Source: DASWHR01 sp036398095
GTDB lineage: Bacteria; Actinomycetota; AC-67
Direction: 5' to 3'
Assembly (NCBI GenBank): GCA_036398095.1
Contig: DASWHR010000065.1
Span: 1 to 56,122 of the forward strand
Length of the DNA: 56,122 nt
Below the pieces are notes generated by a model. That model did no database searches. It was not told the origin of the DNA and worked only from the letters and a program-made list of their open reading frames with translations. Shown here one piece after another: positions 40,521 through 48,148 of the stretch. The translations under genes were made by a program, and so were the position numbers. Positions within the stretch are counted from its first letter, which is position 1. The number at the start of each line of letters is the position of its first letter.

Positions 40521-42191
40521 TCAGATCGGCATGCGCAACCGCACGCAGGTGCCGCCGCCCGACGCGGTGTCGATTTCGAAGCGGCCACCGACGGCCTCGC
40601 CTCGGTCGCGAAGGTTAACGAGCCCGTGCCCTTTGCCTTGGGCCGCGGCGAGGTCGAAGCCGGTTCCGTTGTCCGCGATCTCCAGCACCGCCTCGACGCC
40701 CACGACCGCGAAGGACACGTCGATTCGCCGGCCGCCGGAATGCCGAACCGCGTTCGAGATCGCCTCTCGCGCAAACGAAACGATGTCCGGCGCCCGGCCG
40801 GCGAAATGAGAGACGGCGTCGGGATCGGTGACGACGTCGATCGCGATCCCCGACCCTTCGCCGAAGTCGGCCGCCAGCGCGCGCAGGGCGGCGTCAAGAT
40901 GCCGGTCGGCGGCGGCGCCGGGCCGCAATCCGAAGATGTAGTTGCGCAGATCTCGAATGACACGATCCAAATTGTCCACGGATTGCGAAAGACGGGTGCG
41001 GACGGCATCGTCGGTGACGATTGCCTCGAGCGCTTGCAGCGACATGCCCTCCGCGAAGAGCGACTGGATGATGTCGTCGTGCAGTTCCTTGGCGATGCGT
41101 TCCCGTTCGTCGACGACCACCAGCCGGTCCAGCTCCGCGCGAATGTTGGCATAGTCGATCGCGACGGCGGCCTGGCCGGCGAACGTCTCCAGGACGGACC
41201 GATGATCCTCGGTGAAGGACGCGCCGCCGCGCGTGTTGGCGACACAGAGCGTGCCGAAAACCGCCCGACCGGCCGCGAGCGGAACCAGCAGCGCCGGCCC
41301 GAAGCCGCCAATCCCCACGATCGGCTGGCTGACGTGCGAATCCGACGACGCGTCGGGAATCAACACCGGCCGGCGCTCGTTCATCACCGCGCCAGACGCG
41401 GACTCGCTCGCCGCGAACCGCATTCCGCGCAGTTCGTCGGCTCGCTCGCCGACAGCGACGCGTACGACCAAATCCTTCGCGCCGCTGGGAACGACGATGG
41501 TCGCAAGCGCCGCACCGGCCAGATGGCGTGCGTGCGAAGCCACCAACGAAAGCACGTCGTCGCGTTCCCGGCCGGCGAGAATCGCCGCGGTGACCTCTTG
41601 CACGGCTTCCATTCGTGACCGCGCGGCTTCGGCGTCGCGATACAAGCGCGCATTGTGGACGGCGACCGCCGCATAGGTCGCGAGCCGCACGACGGCATCT
41701 TCGTCCTCTTGCGTAAACGGCTCGCCGCCACGCTTTTCCGTCAAGTAAAGATTGCCGAAGATCAGGCCGCGCACGCGAACGGGCACGCCGAGGAACGTTT
41801 CCATCGGCGGATGGTTCGGCGGAAACCCGACCGACCGCGGATCGTCCTGCAGCTTCGGAAGGCGTAGCGTGCGCCCCTCTTCGATCAGCGCACCCAGGAT
41901 TCCGCGCCCGTGCGGAAGCGGACCGATCGCCGCGCGTTCTTCGGCGGAGATGCCGTAGGCGACGAATTCTTCGATGGTGCGGTCGGGGGCGATCACGCCC
42001 AGCGCACCGTAGCGCGCGCCCGAAACCGAACAGGCAAGCTCGACGATCTTTTCGAGCACCGAGGGCAGCGAAAGGTCCGAGACCAACGCCAGTCCGGCGC
42101 GAACCAACGCCTCCTCGGGAAGCACCAGATCGTGCGCTTCGCCCGCCACGAAACGATCGTAGCAGGCAGCCAAACACGGCGGATTCGGCAC
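40521..42191 (-). CDS. GAF-GAF sensor histidine kinase, DevS (DosS)-like
   Basis: 556 residues, soluble: GAF domain 1 (about 45-185), GAF domain 2 (about 205-350), HisKA_3 with H371 in RIAKELHDDIIQSLF, and an ATPase domain with N-box REAISNAVRHS and DNGTGFD. GAF1 contains VGFPPNHPPMETFLGVPV; H127 here aligns, from memory, with the haem-ligating His149 of mycobacterial DevS. It should sense oxygen, NO or redox state and phosphorylate the adjacent regulator. Start taken at GTG 42191; the first 20 residues are not conserved-looking. Confidence 0.9.
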   Translation of the reverse strand: MPNPPCLAACYDRFVAGEAHDLVLPEEALVRAGLALVSDLSLPSVLEKIVELACSVSGARYGALGVIAPDRTIEEFVAYGISAEERAAIGPLPHGRGILGALIEEGRTLRLPKLQDDPRSVGFPPNHPPMETFLGVPVRVRGLIFGNLYLTEKRGGEPFTQEDEDAVVRLATYAAVAVHNARLYRDAEAARSRMEAVQEVTAAILAGRERDDVLSLVASHARHLAGAALATIVVPSGAKDLVVRVAVGERADELRGMRFAASESASGAVMNERRPVLIPDASSDSHVSQPIVGIGGFGPALLVPLAAGRAVFGTLCVANTRGGASFTEDHRSVLETFAGQAAVAIDYANIRAELDRLVVVDERERIAKELHDDIIQSLFAEGMSLQALEAIVTDDAVRTRLSQSVDNLDRVIRDLRNYIFGLRPGAAADRHLDAALRALAADFGEGSGIAIDVVTDPDAVSHFAGRAPDIVSFAREAISNAVRHSGGRRIDVSFAVVGVEAVLEIADNGTGFDLAAAQGKGHGLVNLRDRGEAVGGRFEIDTASGGGTCVRLRMPI

Positions 42192-42238
42192 GACCCCTTC
42201 GCGCTCCCGGCCGGGAAGCGCCTACAATCGGTCTCGCC

Positions 42239-43882
42239 ATGGCCGACACCCACGAAGTCCTCAATCAGGCCGAGCCGCTCACCGGCCACAACGTGTACCG
42301 CTCGGACCGCGCGCTCGTCGAGGCCGTCCACCGCGAAGGCGCGGCATGGGCCGAGGACCGCATCGACGCGCTCGGCGCGAGAGCCGGCTCACCCGAGGCC
42401 ATCGCATGGGGCGTCCAAGCGAACGCATATCCGCCGGTTCTCCGCACGCACGACCGAACCGGCAACCGGATCGACGAAGTCGAATTCCATCCGGCCTGGC
42501 ACGAGCTGATGCGCGTCTCGGTCGGCGCCGGCGTGCACGCCCTGCCGTGGCGCGAGCCGAAGGCCGGCGCGCACGTGGCGCGCGCCGCGATGATGATGGT
42601 CTGGCAGACCGATGCGGGACACGGCTGCCCGATCTCGATGACCTACAGCGTCATTCCGGCGCTGCGCAAGCAGCCGGAGCTGGCGGCCGAGTGGGAGCCG
42701 CGGCTTCTGTCACTCGACTACGACGACCGCTTCATTCCCGCGCCCGGCAAGCGCGGCGCGCTCGCCGGCATGGCGATGACCGAGAAGCAGGGCGGCAGCG
42801 ACGTGCGGGCGAACACCACGCGCGCGATTCCGATCAACGGAGGCGGTTCGGGCGCGGAGTATGCGATCACCGGACACAAGTGGTTCTGTTCGGCGCCGAT
42901 GTGCGACATGTTCTTGGTGCTGGCGCACGCACCCGGAGGCTTGTCGTGCTTCCTGCTTCCCCGTTGGCGGCCGGACGGGACGCGTAATGCCTTCGGGATT
43001 CAGCGCCTCAAGGACAAGCTCGGGAATCGTTCGAACGCGTCCAGCGAAGTCGAGTTCGACGGCGCCTGGGCGCGCATGGTCGGCGAGGAAGGCCGCGGCG
43101 TCGCCACGATCATCGAGATGGTCAACCACACGCGCCTCGACTGCGTGCTCGGCTCGACGGCCGGGATGCGTTGGGGGCTCGCGCAAGCGATCCATCACAC
43201 GTCGCAGCGGGCCGCCTTCGGACGCGTCTTGATCGAACAGCCGCTGATGCGGGCCGTCCTGGCCGACCTCGCGGTCGAGGCCGAAGCGGCCACGGTCACC
43301 GCGATGCGCCTCGCGCGCGCCTACGATGCGGGCGGCGACGACGACACGGAAGCCTTGTTCAAGCGCATCGCAACGGCCGCCGCCAAGTACTGGATCTGCA
43401 AGCGAGCGCCGGTGCATGCGGTCGAAGCGCTTGAATGTTTCGGCGGCAACGGCTACGTCGAGGACTCCGGCATGCCGCGGCTGTACCGGGAAGCGCCGCT
43501 GAACTCGATCTGGGAAGGCTCCGGGAACGTCATCTGCTTGGACGTGCTGCGAGCGCTCGCAAAGGCGCCGGGCAGCCTGGACGCGTTCTTCGCCGAACTC
43601 GGTCTGGCAGAAGGCGCCGACGCGCGCCTGGATGCGTTCGTGAAGGACCTCCGCGACGAGCTCGCCACCGGCGACGACATCGAAGCGCGCGCTCGGCGGA
43701 TCGTCGAGCGCATGGCGCTTGCCTTGCAAGGCTCGCTTCTGGTTCGCCATGCCTCGCCTGCGATCGCCGACGCGTTTTGTGCCTCCCGGCTGTCGGGCGA
43801 TTGGGGCCGCGCGTTCGGCACCCTCCCATCAGGCCTGGATACGGCCGCAATCATCCAGCGCGCGGCGCCGATCCCTGCCTGA
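42239..43882 (+). CDS. aidB: AidB-like acyl-CoA dehydrogenase-fold protein
   Basis: 547 residues, matching the AidB subgroup closely along its length: early FNQ-type start (HEVLNQAEPLTGHNVYRSD), AWHELMRVSVGAGVHALPW, GMAMTEKQGGSDVRANTT, ERLKDKLGNRSNAS-type block (LKDKLGNRSNASSEVEF), and YREAPLNSIWEGSGNVICLDVLR. E. coli AidB is induced by alkylating agents, binds FAD and DNA, and is thought to protect DNA. A TACAAT -10-like box (42223-42228) ends 10 bp before the ATG, so the mRNA may be almost leaderless. Confidence 0.95.
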   Translation: MADTHEVLNQAEPLTGHNVYRSDRALVEAVHREGAAWAEDRIDALGARAGSPEAIAWGVQANAYPPVLRTHDRTGNRIDEVEFHPAWHELMRVSVGAGVHALPWREPKAGAHVARAAMMMVWQTDAGHGCPISMTYSVIPALRKQPELAAEWEPRLLSLDYDDRFIPAPGKRGALAGMAMTEKQGGSDVRANTTRAIPINGGGSGAEYAITGHKWFCSAPMCDMFLVLAHAPGGLSCFLLPRWRPDGTRNAFGIQRLKDKLGNRSNASSEVEFDGAWARMVGEEGRGVATIIEMVNHTRLDCVLGSTAGMRWGLAQAIHHTSQRAAFGRVLIEQPLMRAVLADLAVEAEAATVTAMRLARAYDAGGDDDTEALFKRIATAAAKYWICKRAPVHAVEALECFGGNGYVEDSGMPRLYREAPLNSIWEGSGNVICLDVLRALAKAPGSLDAFFAELGLAEGADARLDAFVKDLRDELATGDDIEARARRIVERMALALQGSLLVRHASPAIADAFCASRLSGDWGRAFGTLPSGLDTAAIIQRAAPIPA

Positions 43883-43933
43883 GACCCGCCGGCCTGCTCA
43901 AGCAAGCAAATCGCAACTTTTTCTTCCCCACCC

Positions 43934-43959
43934 GTTTGCCGGTTGTCCGAGCCGGGTAG
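43934..43959 (+). promoter_or_regulatory. SigB/SigF-type promoter of the small stress gene
   Basis: GTTT (43934-43937), a 16-bp spacer, then GGGTAG (43954-43959). This fits the SigB/SigF consensus (GTTT, about 15-16 bp, GGGTAW) and the other five copies in this window. It lies just upstream of GGAGG and a small open frame. Confidence 0.7.
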
Positions 43960-43986
43960 GGACTGCCTTTGGAGGTGTCGGATTCG

Positions 43987-44235
43987 GTGGCGATTACTCG
44001 AAAGCGGGAATCGAACGAGGTTCCCGACCCGTCCGCTAAGCGGACCAAGAGTCGTGCTGCTTCTCTTGCGCGTGAGGGCATCCCCCCCACCGAGGCCCGA
44101 CGTGCCGCACGCACGCTTCTTGCCGAATCCGACACCCGCACAAAGCGCGATCCCGCCCCCCGGGATCTGCGCGACGACACGGTAGAACGCCGGCGCTCGG
44201 ACCTTGCGACGCCGCCCCCCGACCTTTCGTCGTGA
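43987..44235 (+). CDS. Small charged protein, predicted SigB-regulated
   Basis: About 82 residues from GTG 43987 (GGAGG 11 nt upstream); GTG 43975 or TTG 43969 would add a few residues. The sequence is rich in Arg, Lys, Asp and Glu, lacks Cys and Trp, and looks disordered (PSAKRTKSRAASLAREGIPP...TLLAESDTRTKRDP). I do not recognise a family. A SigB-type promoter before it and a strong hairpin terminator 23 bp after its stop support a real gene. It resembles small intrinsically disordered stress proteins in composition only. Confidence 0.5.
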   Translation: MAITRKRESNEVPDPSAKRTKSRAASLAREGIPPTEARRAARTLLAESDTRTKRDPAPRDLRDDTVERRRSDLATPPPDLSS

Positions 44236-44257
44236 GGCCGTAACCGGCAACGGAAGT

Positions 44258-44290
44258 GGATGGCTCTCCGGCTGCCTCGGGGAGCCATCC
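44258..44290. terminator. Bidirectional terminator between the small stress gene and the sigma factor
   Basis: GGATGGCTCTCC (44258-44269) pairs with GGGGAGCCATCC (44279-44290), 11 of 12 positions, across a 9-nt loop, followed on the plus strand by TTCT. It lies between the two convergent stop codons. Confidence 0.75.
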
Positions 44291-44292
44291 TT

Positions 44293-45078
44293 CTACCGCG
44301 CCGGCTGCGCCTCTTCGCCGGTGGCCTCGCGCAGCAGCGCGAATGTGCGGGACAACAGTCGCGACACGTGCATCTGCGAGATGCCGAGCCTGTCGGCGAT
44401 CTCGCCTTGCGACAGGTCGAGCACAAAGCGGTAGTACAGAAGGTGACGCTCGCGTTCGGGCAGGCGACGAAGCAGCGGCGCGACATCCGCCCACTCCTCG
44501 GTCATCAGCATCGCGGCATCGTCGCCGCCGAGCGATTCGGCGACCCCTTGCTCATCGTCCGCCACGGGCGCGTCAATCGAGCCGACCGAAAGCGCGTGAA
44601 CGGCGTCGAGCGTCTCGATGACGGCCTCTTCCGATAAACCCGACCGACCCGCGATCTCAGGGATCCGAGGGGACCGCCCCAGCTCCTGACCCAGGTCGGC
44701 AATCACCGACCGGAGGCGCAGCGTCTGATCCTGCAGACGGCGGGGGACCCGCATCGCCCATCCGGTGTCGCGGAAGTGGCGCTTCAGCTCGCCAACGATC
44801 GTGGGAACCGCGTAGGTGTCGAAGCGAACGCCGCGCTCGACATCGAAGCGGTCCACGGCCTTGAGCAAGCCAATGCTCGCCACCTGAACCAAGTCGTCGT
44901 AGGTCTCGCCTCGGCCGGCGAACCGACGCGCGAGATGCTCGGCGAGTGGATAGAACAGACGCACCAGCTCTTCCCGCACGCCCCGCTCGTCGCGGCGCGG
45001 GAACAGCTCCGTCGCCTTCTCCTCGCGAGTCGGCTCGATCGCCGCGATCACATCGTCGGGGAAGTCGTCATTCATCAC
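44293..45078 (-). CDS. RNA polymerase sigma factor of the SigB/SigF/SigG group
   Basis: 261 residues; start at GTG 45078 or the adjoining ATG 45075. Region 2 (RRFAGRGETYDDLVQVASIGLLKAVDRFD followed by YAVPTIVGELKRHFRD) and the -35-recognising region 4 (LSQGEIADRLGISQMHVSRLL) are those of SigB/SigF-type sigma factors. Its start overlaps the anti-sigma stop (GTGATGA), the usual coupled order. The promoter in front of the operon has the GTTT-N16-GGGTAT form the factor should recognise, implying autoregulation. Confidence 0.95.
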   Translation of the reverse strand: MMNDDFPDDVIAAIEPTREEKATELFPRRDERGVREELVRLFYPLAEHLARRFAGRGETYDDLVQVASIGLLKAVDRFDVERGVRFDTYAVPTIVGELKRHFRDTGWAMRVPRRLQDQTLRLRSVIADLGQELGRSPRIPEIAGRSGLSEEAVIETLDAVHALSVGSIDAPVADDEQGVAESLGGDDAAMLMTEEWADVAPLLRRLPERERHLLYYRFVLDLSQGEIADRLGISQMHVSRLLSRTFALLREATGEEAQPAR

Positions 45079-45440
45079 GAGATCCGTTTGGACAGTCGGA
45101 TGGACGCGGACTCACCGCTTCGTTCCAAGAGGACCGAATCGGCGAGCGCTTCGAGGATTCGCCACGAGATCGACCCGTCTCCTCGCTCATCGCCGTCGTC
45201 GATCATCGAATCGACGTGGGCGACGATCTCGAAGGACTCTCCGGATTGCAGCAGCTCCACACGGAGCACATCCGCCGCCGAGTGAGCGAGCAGGTGGGTG
45301 CAGGCCTCATCGACCGCGAGCCGAATGTCTTCGATGTCGTCCAAGGTCATCGCGGCCTTGGCGGCCACGCCGGCGGCGACGGAACGCGCGATGTGCACGT
45401 ACTCCGGCCTGGCCGGCACTGTAAGCGTCACGCTCCCCAT
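45075..45440 (-). CDS. Anti-sigma factor (RsbW/UsfX-like)
   Basis: 121 residues, one HATPase_c_2 domain. The N-box region is RLAVDEACTHLL: E45 is kept, but the usual Asn four residues later is H49, and the glycine motifs are weak, as in actinobacterial SigF anti-sigma proteins. It should hold the downstream sigma factor inactive and release it when a STAS antagonist binds. First gene of the operon, under a SigB-type promoter at 45470-45495. Confidence 0.88.
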   Translation of the reverse strand: MGSVTLTVPARPEYVHIARSVAAGVAAKAAMTLDDIEDIRLAVDEACTHLLAHSAADVLRVELLQSGESFEIVAHVDSMIDDGDERGDGSISWRILEALADSVLLERSGESASIRLSKRIS

Positions 45441-45469
45441 CGGATCACCCCCGAATCATTTGCTTGCTC

Positions 45470-45495
45470 ATACCCGCGGGTGCTTGCGCCGAAAC
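45470..45495 (-). promoter_or_regulatory. SigB/SigF-type promoter of the anti-sigma/sigma operon
   Basis: On the minus strand GTTT (45495-45492), 16-bp spacer, GGGTAT (45475-45470). It ends 29 bp before the anti-sigma start. It is the best match to the SigB -10 consensus in the window. Confidence 0.8.
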
Positions 45496-45520
45496 GGCCG
45501 CGTCCAGCGGGGTTGGAAGC

Positions 45521-45546
45521 GTTTCATCCCGCGGCAGCGAGGGTAC
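45521..45546 (+). promoter_or_regulatory. SigB/SigF-type promoter of the STAS antagonist gene
   Basis: GTTT (45521-45524), 16-bp spacer, GGGTAC (45541-45546), 34 bp before the ATG. With the promoter at 45470-45495 it forms a back-to-back pair, so the sigma factor would drive both its inhibitor and its antagonist. Confidence 0.78.
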
Positions 45547-45580
45547 GATAGCCAAGCAAGCCCACGAGGGGAGGGTCGGG

Positions 45581-45925
45581 ATGGATCTTGTCGTCGATTC
45601 CAGAACAGAAGGTACCACCGCCGTTCTGACGGTGGCGGGCGAAATAGACCTCTTTACCGCGCCGAAGCTTCGGGAACGCCTCTCGGGCACGATCGACGAG
45701 GGGTTTGACAGCGTCGTCGTCGACCTCGAAGGCGTGGGGTTCATGGACTCGACCGGGTTGGGGACGCTCGTTGGGGGCCTGAAGCGAGTGAAGGAGCGCG
45801 AAGGCTCGATGTCGTTGGTGTGCACGAACCGGTCCGTACTACGAATCTTGTCCATCACCGGATTGGATCGCGTCTTCCCCGTGTACGGTTCGATCCAGGA
45901 CGCGCTCTCCGGCGACGCGAAATAG
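45581..45925 (+). CDS. STAS anti-sigma factor antagonist (RsbV-like)
   Basis: 114 residues, a complete STAS domain. VLTVAGEIDLFTAPKLRERL is followed by the loop VGFMDSTGLGTLVGGL, where D56-S-T58-G gives a phosphorylatable residue, unlike the STAS protein at 15551. GAGGGGAGGG precedes the ATG. It should bind the anti-sigma factor when unphosphorylated. A second RsbW-like gene follows 32 bp downstream and may be its kinase. Confidence 0.9.
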   Translation: MDLVVDSRTEGTTAVLTVAGEIDLFTAPKLRERLSGTIDEGFDSVVVDLEGVGFMDSTGLGTLVGGLKRVKEREGSMSLVCTNRSVLRILSITGLDRVFPVYGSIQDALSGDAK

Positions 45926-45957
45926 CCTTCGCGTTCGCGAAGAGAAGGGACCGGGGG

Positions 45958-46365
45958 ATGAGCACCACCGAAGACCGTTTCGTCATCGAGGTGCCGGGCG
46001 AGCCTGAAGCCGTCGGCACCGCCCGCCTGTTCGCGACGTCCGTCGCGCGCGTGACGGGTATCGACGACGAGACCGTCGAAGACGTTCGCCTGGCCGTTTC
46101 CGAAGCCGTAACCGAACGCATCAGGTCGACCGAGGGAGCCTTCGCACCGGTCTGCATCACCGCGATCGTTCGGGAAAAGACCGTCGAGTTCGAGATCACC
46201 GGCGGCACGGCATCGCCGAGCGATGGTGGCCGGTTGGGTCTCGCCGTGATCCGGAGCTTGTTTCCGGACGTTGCCGTCGATGAATCGCCTCCGGCGGTGC
46301 GCTTCGCGGCGCCGCGCGAGCCCCACGAGGCCCGCGCCGATCAGGACGTGAACCTCGGCGCCTGA
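45958..46365 (+). CDS. Second RsbW-like ATP-binding regulator
   Basis: 135 residues with the HATPase_c_2 outline (VEDVRLAVSEAVTERI, then GGRLGLAVIRSLFPDV). The N-box Asn is E53 and the glycine-rich lid is short, so ATP binding may be weak or lost. It is downstream of the STAS antagonist in one transcription unit, the opposite strand from the main anti-sigma factor. It may be a dedicated STAS partner or decoy. Its stop faces egtD across 11 bp. Confidence 0.75.
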   Translation: MSTTEDRFVIEVPGEPEAVGTARLFATSVARVTGIDDETVEDVRLAVSEAVTERIRSTEGAFAPVCITAIVREKTVEFEITGGTASPSDGGRLGLAVIRSLFPDVAVDESPPAVRFAAPREPHEARADQDVNLGA

Positions 46366-46376
46366 ATACCCGCAAA

Positions 46377-47369
46377 TCAAGCGCGAGTCCGGGCGGGACG
46401 TGCCAGTGAGAGCGCGAAATCGCCGGCGGCGTCGGTCCACCATCCGGCAAGCGCGAGGCCGGCAGCGGCCAACTCGGCCTCGACGCCGGTCCGGCGGAAC
46501 TTGGCGCTGATCTCGGTGCGCATCAACTCGCCTTCGGCGAACCGGTATTCGGCGCCCAGCTCGCGCACGCGAACGAGTTGATCGCGGATCGATCGCAGGC
46601 GCATCTCGATCCACTCATGGCGGTCATCGAAGACGGCGACGTGGTCGAAGCCGTGGGGATCGAAGTCGGCGCCCAGCTCTCGATTGATCATCCGGAGCAT
46701 GTTCCGGTTGAACTCGGCGGTGACGCCGGCGGCATCGTCGTAGGCCGCGACCAAGCGCGTCCGATCCTTCACGAGGTCGGTTCCCAGCAGCAACGCGTCG
46801 CCGGCGGACGCGCCGCGCGCGATGGTCGCGAAGAATTCGGCGCGCTCGGCCGGCGTGAGGTTTCCGATCGTCCCGCCGAGGAATGCGACAAGGCGCCGCT
46901 CGCCGGACGGGATCGCTGCCAGGTGTCGGGTGAAGTCTCCGGCGATCGCGTGGACATCGACACCGGGGTAGGCCGCGGCCAGCGTCGCGGAGGCCCCAAC
47001 CAGCGTCGGTTCGCTGATGTCGAACAGAACGATCCGCCGCAACGTGCCATGGCTCGCGAGCGCGTCGAGCAGGATACGTGTCTTCTGAGACGTTCCCGAC
47101 CCGATCTCGACGAGCGTGGCCGCGCCGGTGGCGGATGCGATCTCCGCGGCGCGCGCATGCAGAATCTCGCGTTCGCGGCGGGTCGGGTAATACTCGGGGA
47201 GCATGGTGATCCGATCGAACAGCTCGCATCCGGCTTGGTCGTAGAGCCATTTCGATGGGAGCGTCTTCGCCGCGGCAGACAATCCCGCCGCGACGTCGGC
47301 CGCCAGGCTCTCACGCAAATCCGCATCGGTCAGGTGGACGTCGATGGACACGTTGGATGCGACCGTCAT
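46377..47369 (-). CDS. egtD: L-histidine N(alpha)-methyltransferase EgtD
   Basis: 330 residues, the normal EgtD size. KWLYDQAGCELFDRITMLPEYYPTR-type start region (here WLYDQAGCELFDRITMLPEY) is diagnostic, SAM binding shows in LVEIGSGTSQKT, and FLGGTIGNLTP follows. It trimethylates histidine to hercynine, the first committed ergothioneine step. Start overlaps the egtC stop (ATGA). Last gene of the egtA-B-C-D operon. Confidence 0.97.
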   Translation of the reverse strand: MTVASNVSIDVHLTDADLRESLAADVAAGLSAAAKTLPSKWLYDQAGCELFDRITMLPEYYPTRREREILHARAAEIASATGAATLVEIGSGTSQKTRILLDALASHGTLRRIVLFDISEPTLVGASATLAAAYPGVDVHAIAGDFTRHLAAIPSGERRLVAFLGGTIGNLTPAERAEFFATIARGASAGDALLLGTDLVKDRTRLVAAYDDAAGVTAEFNRNMLRMINRELGADFDPHGFDHVAVFDDRHEWIEMRLRSIRDQLVRVRELGAEYRFAEGELMRTEISAKFRRTGVEAELAAAGLALAGWWTDAAGDFALSLARPARTRA

Positions 47370-48148
47370 GCGAACTCCTTTGCGGCGTCGGTGGCGTGAT
47401 CGGGTTCATCAAGCGGTCCGATGTGAATGTCGTGCGGAGCGGCCGTGACGATCGACCGATCGGGAATGCGCATCCAGTCGTCGTCGCCGCCGAACGGCTC
47501 GGACGCGACGGTCACGGCATCGCCCGCGTCGCGCAGGAAGAGCGAGTCGCCGCGCGCGACGGCGACGGCGCGACGGCCGTCGGTCATCAGCATAGTCATG
47601 CGCCCGCTCGCGACGGTCTCGACGGTCTGGATCGCATCGCGAAGCGCGGCCGCCGGCCCGGCGCCGCGATCGAGCGCGGCGAGAACGAACGCGAACAGGG
47701 TTTCAGAATCGGTCGATCCTTCAATCGCCGCCGCGCGTGCGGCCGGCAGCAGCCGGCGCAGCGTCACGCCGGTCTCGCCGGCGAAGCCGTCGATGGCGCC
47801 GTTGTGAGCGAACAGCCACGGCCCCGAAGCATAGGGCGGCGTGTTGAACTCGTGGACCGGCAGAGGGGGCGTGGCGCTGCGAACCGCCGCCAGCACGGCG
47901 CCTGATACGACCAATCGCGCGATGCCGTCGAAGCTTCGGTCCGACCAGATCGGCGCCGCCCGGCGATACAGGGCCGGCGTCTGGCTGCGCGCGAGGTCGT
48001 ACCAGCCGGCGCCGAAACCGTCGGCGTTCATCGTGCCGTGCGTCTGATATCGGGGCGCGTGCGCCTGCTGCGCAAGACCGTGCTCGGGATCGAGCAGCAG
48101 CTCCGCCAGCGTGAGCGGCGGCCCGAGGTAGCACACCATCCGGCACAT
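47366..48148 (-). CDS. egtC: Ergothioneine biosynthesis gamma-glutamyl hydrolase EgtC
   Basis: 260 residues of class II glutamine-amidotransferase fold. The chain starts Met-Cys, so C2 is exposed as the N-terminal nucleophile after Met removal. THGTMNADGFGAGWY and WLFAHNGAIDGF are the substrate-pocket motifs. It removes gamma-glutamate from the hercynyl gamma-glutamylcysteine sulfoxide made by EgtB. Start directly follows the egtB stop. Confidence 0.95.
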   Translation of the reverse strand: MCRMVCYLGPPLTLAELLLDPEHGLAQQAHAPRYQTHGTMNADGFGAGWYDLARSQTPALYRRAAPIWSDRSFDGIARLVVSGAVLAAVRSATPPLPVHEFNTPPYASGPWLFAHNGAIDGFAGETGVTLRRLLPAARAAAIEGSTDSETLFAFVLAALDRGAGPAAALRDAIQTVETVASGRMTMLMTDGRRAVAVARGDSLFLRDAGDAVTVASEPFGGDDDWMRIPDRSIVTAAPHDIHIGPLDEPDHATDAAKEFA

